From: a virus | Length of the DNA: 25,138 nt | Strand: one strand, 5' to 3' | Virus record (IMG/VR): IMGVR_UViG_3300023296_000563 | Location: 1 to 25,138 of that record | Shown here: positions 23,066-25,138 of the stretch, piece after piece | How positions within the stretch are numbered: the first letter of the stretch is position 1 | Layout of the letters: every line of letters starts with the position of its first letter | The notes under the pieces: generated by a model | What the model was told of the DNA's origin: nothing | The model's database searches: none | The model's input: the letters and a program-made list of their open reading frames with translations, nothing else | Program-made: the position numbers and the translations under genes

Positions 23066-23604
23066 TGTGCAGTATTTAGTGCTCCTGACACCTGCACTGT
23101 GTAACGGCGGGTGTTGCCCAGGTTGCCGCCCATGTGCAGTTCGTCAATGGAGAACTCCACCCAATCTCCTGCGGACCAGCCAGTGAACACTCGACCGTTC
23201 ACTTCAAAGTAGTGACCCGAACGCCAATCTTCCACAAATATCTGTCTGCGTCTGATACAATCCACTGGGTGAGCATCTCTGAGATTCTGCATGATATCTC
23301 GATGTGGCGGCAGGGCCATGCCAGGCAGAGCTACCACAAACAGAATGCGTTGGTTGGACCATGTGTTCACACGGAACTGAGCACACCACTCAAACAGGCC
23401 CTGTGCTGAGTCAGCGTCCACGTGATGGAACTCACCCCACTGTCTCAGGGTGCTCTCAGGATATCCCATGCTCAGCCACGGAGTCATGTGGTCAGGATGA
23501 TGTGGATCTGCAGTGCCCTGCTCCCAATAACGACGGTAGGGCAACTGTGAACAGCGTTCAGCAGTGTGTGCTGTCAACTGTGTGTGTCCAACTCTGACAG
23601 TCAT
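23062..23604 (-). CDS. 2OG-Fe(II) oxygenase, aspartyl/asparaginyl hydroxylase-like
   Basis: A 180-residue protein from the ATG at 23604. The frame extends to a GTG at 23670, but that would run into the divergent gene, and a late-like box lies 5 nt upstream of the internal ATG. Metal ligands are His101-x-Asp103 (LPPHRDIMQ) and His157 (DELHMGGN), with Arg166/167 (NTRRYTVQVSG) for 2-oxoglutarate. GWSAGDWVEFSIDELHMG matches the aspartyl/asparaginyl beta-hydroxylase-type jelly roll. It follows the same scheme as, but is not close to, the oxygenase at 17177-17734. It overlaps the downstream virion-type gene by ATGA. The target may be a phage structural protein. Confidence 0.75.
   Translation of the reverse strand: MTVRVGHTQLTAHTAERCSQLPYRRYWEQGTADPHHPDHMTPWLSMGYPESTLRQWGEFHHVDADSAQGLFEWCAQFRVNTWSNQRILFVVALPGMALPPHRDIMQNLRDAHPVDCIRRRQIFVEDWRSGHYFEVNGRVFTGWSAGDWVEFSIDELHMGGNLGNTRRYTVQVSGALNTAQ
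23073..23080 (-). promoter_or_regulatory. Late-promoter-like box
   Basis: Minus-strand ACTAAATA, six of eight to the T4 late consensus, 7 nt before the ATG at 23065 and inside the end of the oxygenase gene. Confidence 0.4.
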
Positions 23605-23609
23605 GCCTG

Positions 23610-23617
23610 TATTTACA
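23610..23617 (-). promoter_or_regulatory. Late-promoter-like box of the oxygenase
   Basis: Minus-strand TGTAAATA, seven of eight to the T4 late consensus, 5 nt before the ATG at 23604. With the plus-strand box at 23635-23642 it forms a divergent late promoter pair. Confidence 0.5.
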
Positions 23618-23634
23618 GATCGCCGCAAGGAGCC

Positions 23635-23642
23635 AATAAATA
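23635..23642 (+). promoter_or_regulatory. Late-promoter-like box of the AlgH/YqgE gene
   Basis: AATAAATA, seven of eight to the T4 late consensus, 6 nt before the ATG at 23649. The transcript would be almost leaderless. Confidence 0.5.
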
Positions 23643-23648
23643 TTTGAC

Positions 23649-24191
23649 ATGCAGTTGCTGGTAGCATCACCTCAAATCAATCACTCAGAACATGATCTAT
23701 GGCGTCACTCTGTGATCCTCACATTTGAAACTCAGACAGGTCACATGGGATTCATCATGAATCAACGAGTGGCCAACATCGATCACAACAACATCTCCAC
23801 ACTGTATGGTGTGGGTCAACTGCCTGTGCGTTCTGTCTACTGTGGTGGACCTGTGCTCACACAGAGATGCACCATACTGCACACACCCGAGTACTGCACA
23901 GAGAGCACCAAACAGTTGAGCACCACAGCTGCCATCACGTTCAATGATCGTGTGGTAGAGGACATTGTGGAGGGTCGCGGTCCCCAGCAGTACAAGATCA
24001 TGCTGGGATTCTGTCAGTGGCGCAAGGGTCAACTGCATCAGGAAACTGCACAGACCGGAGGTTGGCTCACTGTGCCTGCCACTGAGTTGATGTGGGGCAA
24101 CTATCGACAGAAAACCAAGATGTGGCGCAGAGCCTGTGAGTCAGGCGCACTGCTGGCCACTGATGCATTCCTCAACACTGTGGATGCTTGA
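23649..24191 (+). CDS. AlgH/YqgE (UPF0301) family protein
   Basis: A 180-residue protein. It has RHSVILTFETQTGHMGFIMNQ (residues 19-39 in pieces), VYCGGPVLTQRCTILHT (63-79), and IMLGFCQWRKGQLHQET with GGWLTVPATELMWG (117-150 in pieces). These are the three conserved blocks of the bacterial YqgE/AlgH family, whose members are about 180-190 residues. The bacterial function is not well understood; AlgH has been linked to alginate regulation in Pseudomonas. Finding it in a phage is unusual. Its codon use (CTG, GTG, CAC, ACA) and higher GC fit the right-hand part of the window rather than the left. It has a late-like promoter, so it may be made late in infection. Confidence 0.85.
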   Translation: MQLLVASPQINHSEHDLWRHSVILTFETQTGHMGFIMNQRVANIDHNNISTLYGVGQLPVRSVYCGGPVLTQRCTILHTPEYCTESTKQLSTTAAITFNDRVVEDIVEGRGPQQYKIMLGFCQWRKGQLHQETAQTGGWLTVPATELMWGNYRQKTKMWRRACESGALLATDAFLNTVDA

Positions 24192-24450
24192 GCAGAAGAA
24201 CTGCCACAGAGTCGAGTGAAACGATGCCGCTCCGTCAAAGCAATTTTTTAAAGATCCTGACTGTGACTCACTCAGAGTGACAGAGCATACATACGTGCAA
24301 ATGAACTCTTCTGTGCCTAGATGTATGCTGTGTGACTGTGTGTCACACTGTCATGAACCCTGTGAGTGCGGGACCTGCACGCAGTGCCGATGACTGACCA
24401 TGAACTGACTCACTGTGAGGCGGTGAGCACTGTGAAGGGAGCAGAGTAGC
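24192..24450. other. Non-coding stretch with a long imperfect hairpin
   Basis: No convincing gene is seen in these 259 bases; the long opposite-strand open frame nearby looks like a compositional artefact. A T-run lies at 24244-24249. A 9-bp perfect inverted repeat, AGCATACAT (24284-24292) with ATGTATGCT (24321-24329), extends outward to 24270-24343 with single mismatches, for 19 pairs in total. The octamer TGACTCAC occurs at 24264 and 24406. Confidence 0.5.
24270..24343. repeat. Inverted repeat / possible structured RNA
   Basis: Stem of 9 perfect pairs followed outward by blocks of 3, 3, 2 and 2 pairs, each separated by a single mismatch (three of them G opposite G). The loop is 28 nt (24293-24320). 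It could fold as an RNA element between the AlgH gene and the small genes. Confidence 0.4.
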
Positions 24451-24651
24451 ATGAGCAGAACTCAGCAGAAGTTGACAGAGATCATGGACAGTATACAAGC
24501 ATGGGTGGAGAGCACAGAGCGTGAGCGTGACTGTGTGCAGATAGAGGAATGGATGCGACGTGCTGGCATCTACACAGCACACATGACGGATGAGGATCGA
24601 GACTACTATCAATACGTGCAGTGGCTGTTGGAAGAGGAGCAGAGTGAATGA
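24451..24651 (+). CDS. Small acidic protein, unknown
   Basis: A 66-residue protein that I do not recognise. It is helical and acidic, with a heptad-like N-terminus (TQQKLTEIMDSIQAWVE) and EDRDYYQYVQWLLEEEQSE at the end. GGGAG lies about 10 nt before the ATG as a possible ribosome binding site. It overlaps the next gene by ATGA, which supports both being real and co-translated. Confidence 0.6.
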   Translation: MSRTQQKLTEIMDSIQAWVESTERERDCVQIEEWMRRAGIYTAHMTDEDRDYYQYVQWLLEEEQSE

Positions 24652-24830
24652 GACTGTGGTTGATCGCTGTACAGTGGTGTGTGGAATGGTTCTATGTGTG
24701 GGTGGCACTGCCCATGGAGCAGGGCACGCAGAGACTGTATGTGTGGTTGGATGATCAGATTGATCTGACAGAGTATGCACCCGAGAAGCGTTTCATGCGT
24801 GGCAAAAAAGGTCCTGTGTCCAAAAAATAA
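24648..24830 (+). CDS. Small membrane-associated protein, unknown
   Basis: A 60-residue protein beginning with a hydrophobic, Trp-rich segment (residues 2-22, LWLIAVQWCVEWFYVWVAL), probably one membrane-spanning helix, followed by an acidic stretch and a basic tail (KRFMRGKKGPVSKK). It is coupled to the previous gene by ATGA. Size and topology would suit a holin-like or membrane-anchoring role, but nothing more specific can be supported. Confidence 0.55.
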   Translation: MRLWLIAVQWCVEWFYVWVALPMEQGTQRLYVWLDDQIDLTEYAPEKRFMRGKKGPVSKK

Positions 24831-24848
24831 CCACCGCGTATTTTTTTG
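24821..24848 (+). terminator. Possible weak terminator
   Basis: An AT-only stem of 8 bp (AAAAAATA with TATTTTTT) around a 9-nt loop, ending in a run of seven T. It covers the stop codon of the small membrane gene. The stem is weak, so the call is tentative. Confidence 0.3.
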
Positions 24849-25138
24849 TGTCTGTGTAATCTAAATGAGGTGGTGATTCCTTGTCTATGGGTATTGCTTA
24901 AATGTGAGGCAAGCGTTTTCAAAACCAATATTGTGTAACAAGCGTGAGTAAGCCCCGACCTTCCTGAATCTCTCGAGACTGCCCCGACTGTCCTCTCTGT
25001 GGGTGAACGCAGACGGACTGCACCTCACCCCTTACCCTACCACTGGCTCTCTATCTGTGCAGAGCCCGCAGAGTGCGAGTGGCAGCAGTGCCTCTGTAGC
25101 AGAGTGCATAGTGTGACTCACAGTACACAGAGCCTCTC
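24831..25138. ncRNA. Hairpin-rich non-coding tail, candidate structured RNA
   Basis: No gene is apparent in the last 308 bases on either strand. Four perfect hairpins follow one another: GGGTGA (25001-25006) with TCACCC (25025-25030), enclosing GCAG/CTGC; GGCTCT (25045-25050) with AGAGCC (25061-25066); GGCA/TGCC (25081-25092); and CTCTG/CAGAG with a 3-nt loop (25092-25104). Upstream are the palindrome TCTCGAGA (24971-24978) and two copies of GCCCCGAC (24952 and 24980). I recognise no tRNA or named RNA family. It may be part of a larger structured RNA that continues beyond the window. The strand is not known. Confidence 0.35.

Noticed and set aside
23134-23597. Two plus-strand open frames inside the minus-strand oxygenase
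   Set aside because: They lie antisense to a gene with clear catalytic residues; the GC-rich composition produces long accidental frames here.
23605-23670. Longer N-terminus of the minus-strand oxygenase from GTG at 23670
   Set aside because: It would overlap the start of the divergent AlgH gene, and the late-like box at 23610 lies immediately before the internal ATG at 23604.
24343-24780. A 145-residue opposite-strand open frame
   Set aside because: It runs antisense to two coupled small genes, is full of His/Thr/Ser from the CTGTG/CACAG word bias, and has no domain-like pattern.
1-25138. CRISPR array or tRNA cluster
   Set aside because: No regularly spaced short repeats were seen and no tRNA-like cloverleaf was recognised, although by-eye search can miss divergent tRNAs.

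Overview
This 25 kb window reads as part of the genome of a marine T4-like tailed phage (myovirus) with an AT-rich left and centre. The evidence is a scattered T4-type replication set: a UvsW-like helicase (6703-8154), a probable gp62-like clamp-loader subunit (9517-10014), a gp61-like primase (15651-16598), a Dam adenine methylase (17749-18588) and a gp41-like replicative helicase (20137-21546). T4-style late promoters (TATAAATA and close variants) precede virion-type genes. The host cannot be fixed. The glycan genes (gmd, kdsA, several glycosyltransferases) point to a Gram-negative host with LPS or capsule, and the low GC and SufB would fit an oligotrophic alphaproteobacterium such as SAR11, but that is inference.

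Layout. 1-5.85 kb is a surface-glycan block: a partial SGNH hydrolase, an opposite-strand glycosyltransferase, GDP-mannose 4,6-dehydratase, three further glycosyltransferase-like genes in a tightly overlapping operon, a peroxiredoxin, and a GT42/MptE-like protein. 5.8-10.2 kb holds a zincin-like peptidase, a small gene behind a near-consensus sigma-70 promoter and closed by a hairpin terminator, UvsW, a conserved unknown, KDO-8-phosphate synthase, the gp62-like gene and a zinc-ribbon protein. 10.2-11.7 kb is a complete sufB bracketed by a 24-bp direct repeat. 11.7-13.4 kb holds a zinc-finger protein that may be a helicase loader, a miniature DnaE-like protein, and an opposite-strand unknown. 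13.4-15.6 kb has a late-promoted virion-type gene, a GT10-like protein and a DUF3307-like membrane protein. 15.65-21.5 kb has primase, a PD-(D/E)xK-like nuclease, a 2OG-Fe(II) oxygenase, Dam, a carbohydrate-binding/arginine-methyltransferase-like fusion bracketed by a perfect 55-bp direct repeat, and the gp41 helicase. From 21.5 kb the strand switches and base composition rises to roughly 45-57% GC on sampled lines: sulfotransferase, a virion-type protein, a second 2OG oxygenase, an AlgH/YqgE homologue, two small genes, and a hairpin-rich non-coding tail.

The most interesting system is the shared architecture of the two accessory genes, sufB and the methyltransferase fusion. Each lies between direct copies of the phage gene boundary where it sits. 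In both cases the repeat carries promoter sequence, and the cargo stop codon lies within 0-5 nt of the downstream copy. Recombination between the copies would restore the uninterrupted ancestral junction. This looks like a promoter-duplicating cargo cassette, comparable in logic to the mobile promoter/stem-loop cassettes described for T4-type phages. A second theme is that -10 or late promoter boxes repeatedly sit only 5-8 nt before start codons, so many transcripts should be leaderless or nearly so.
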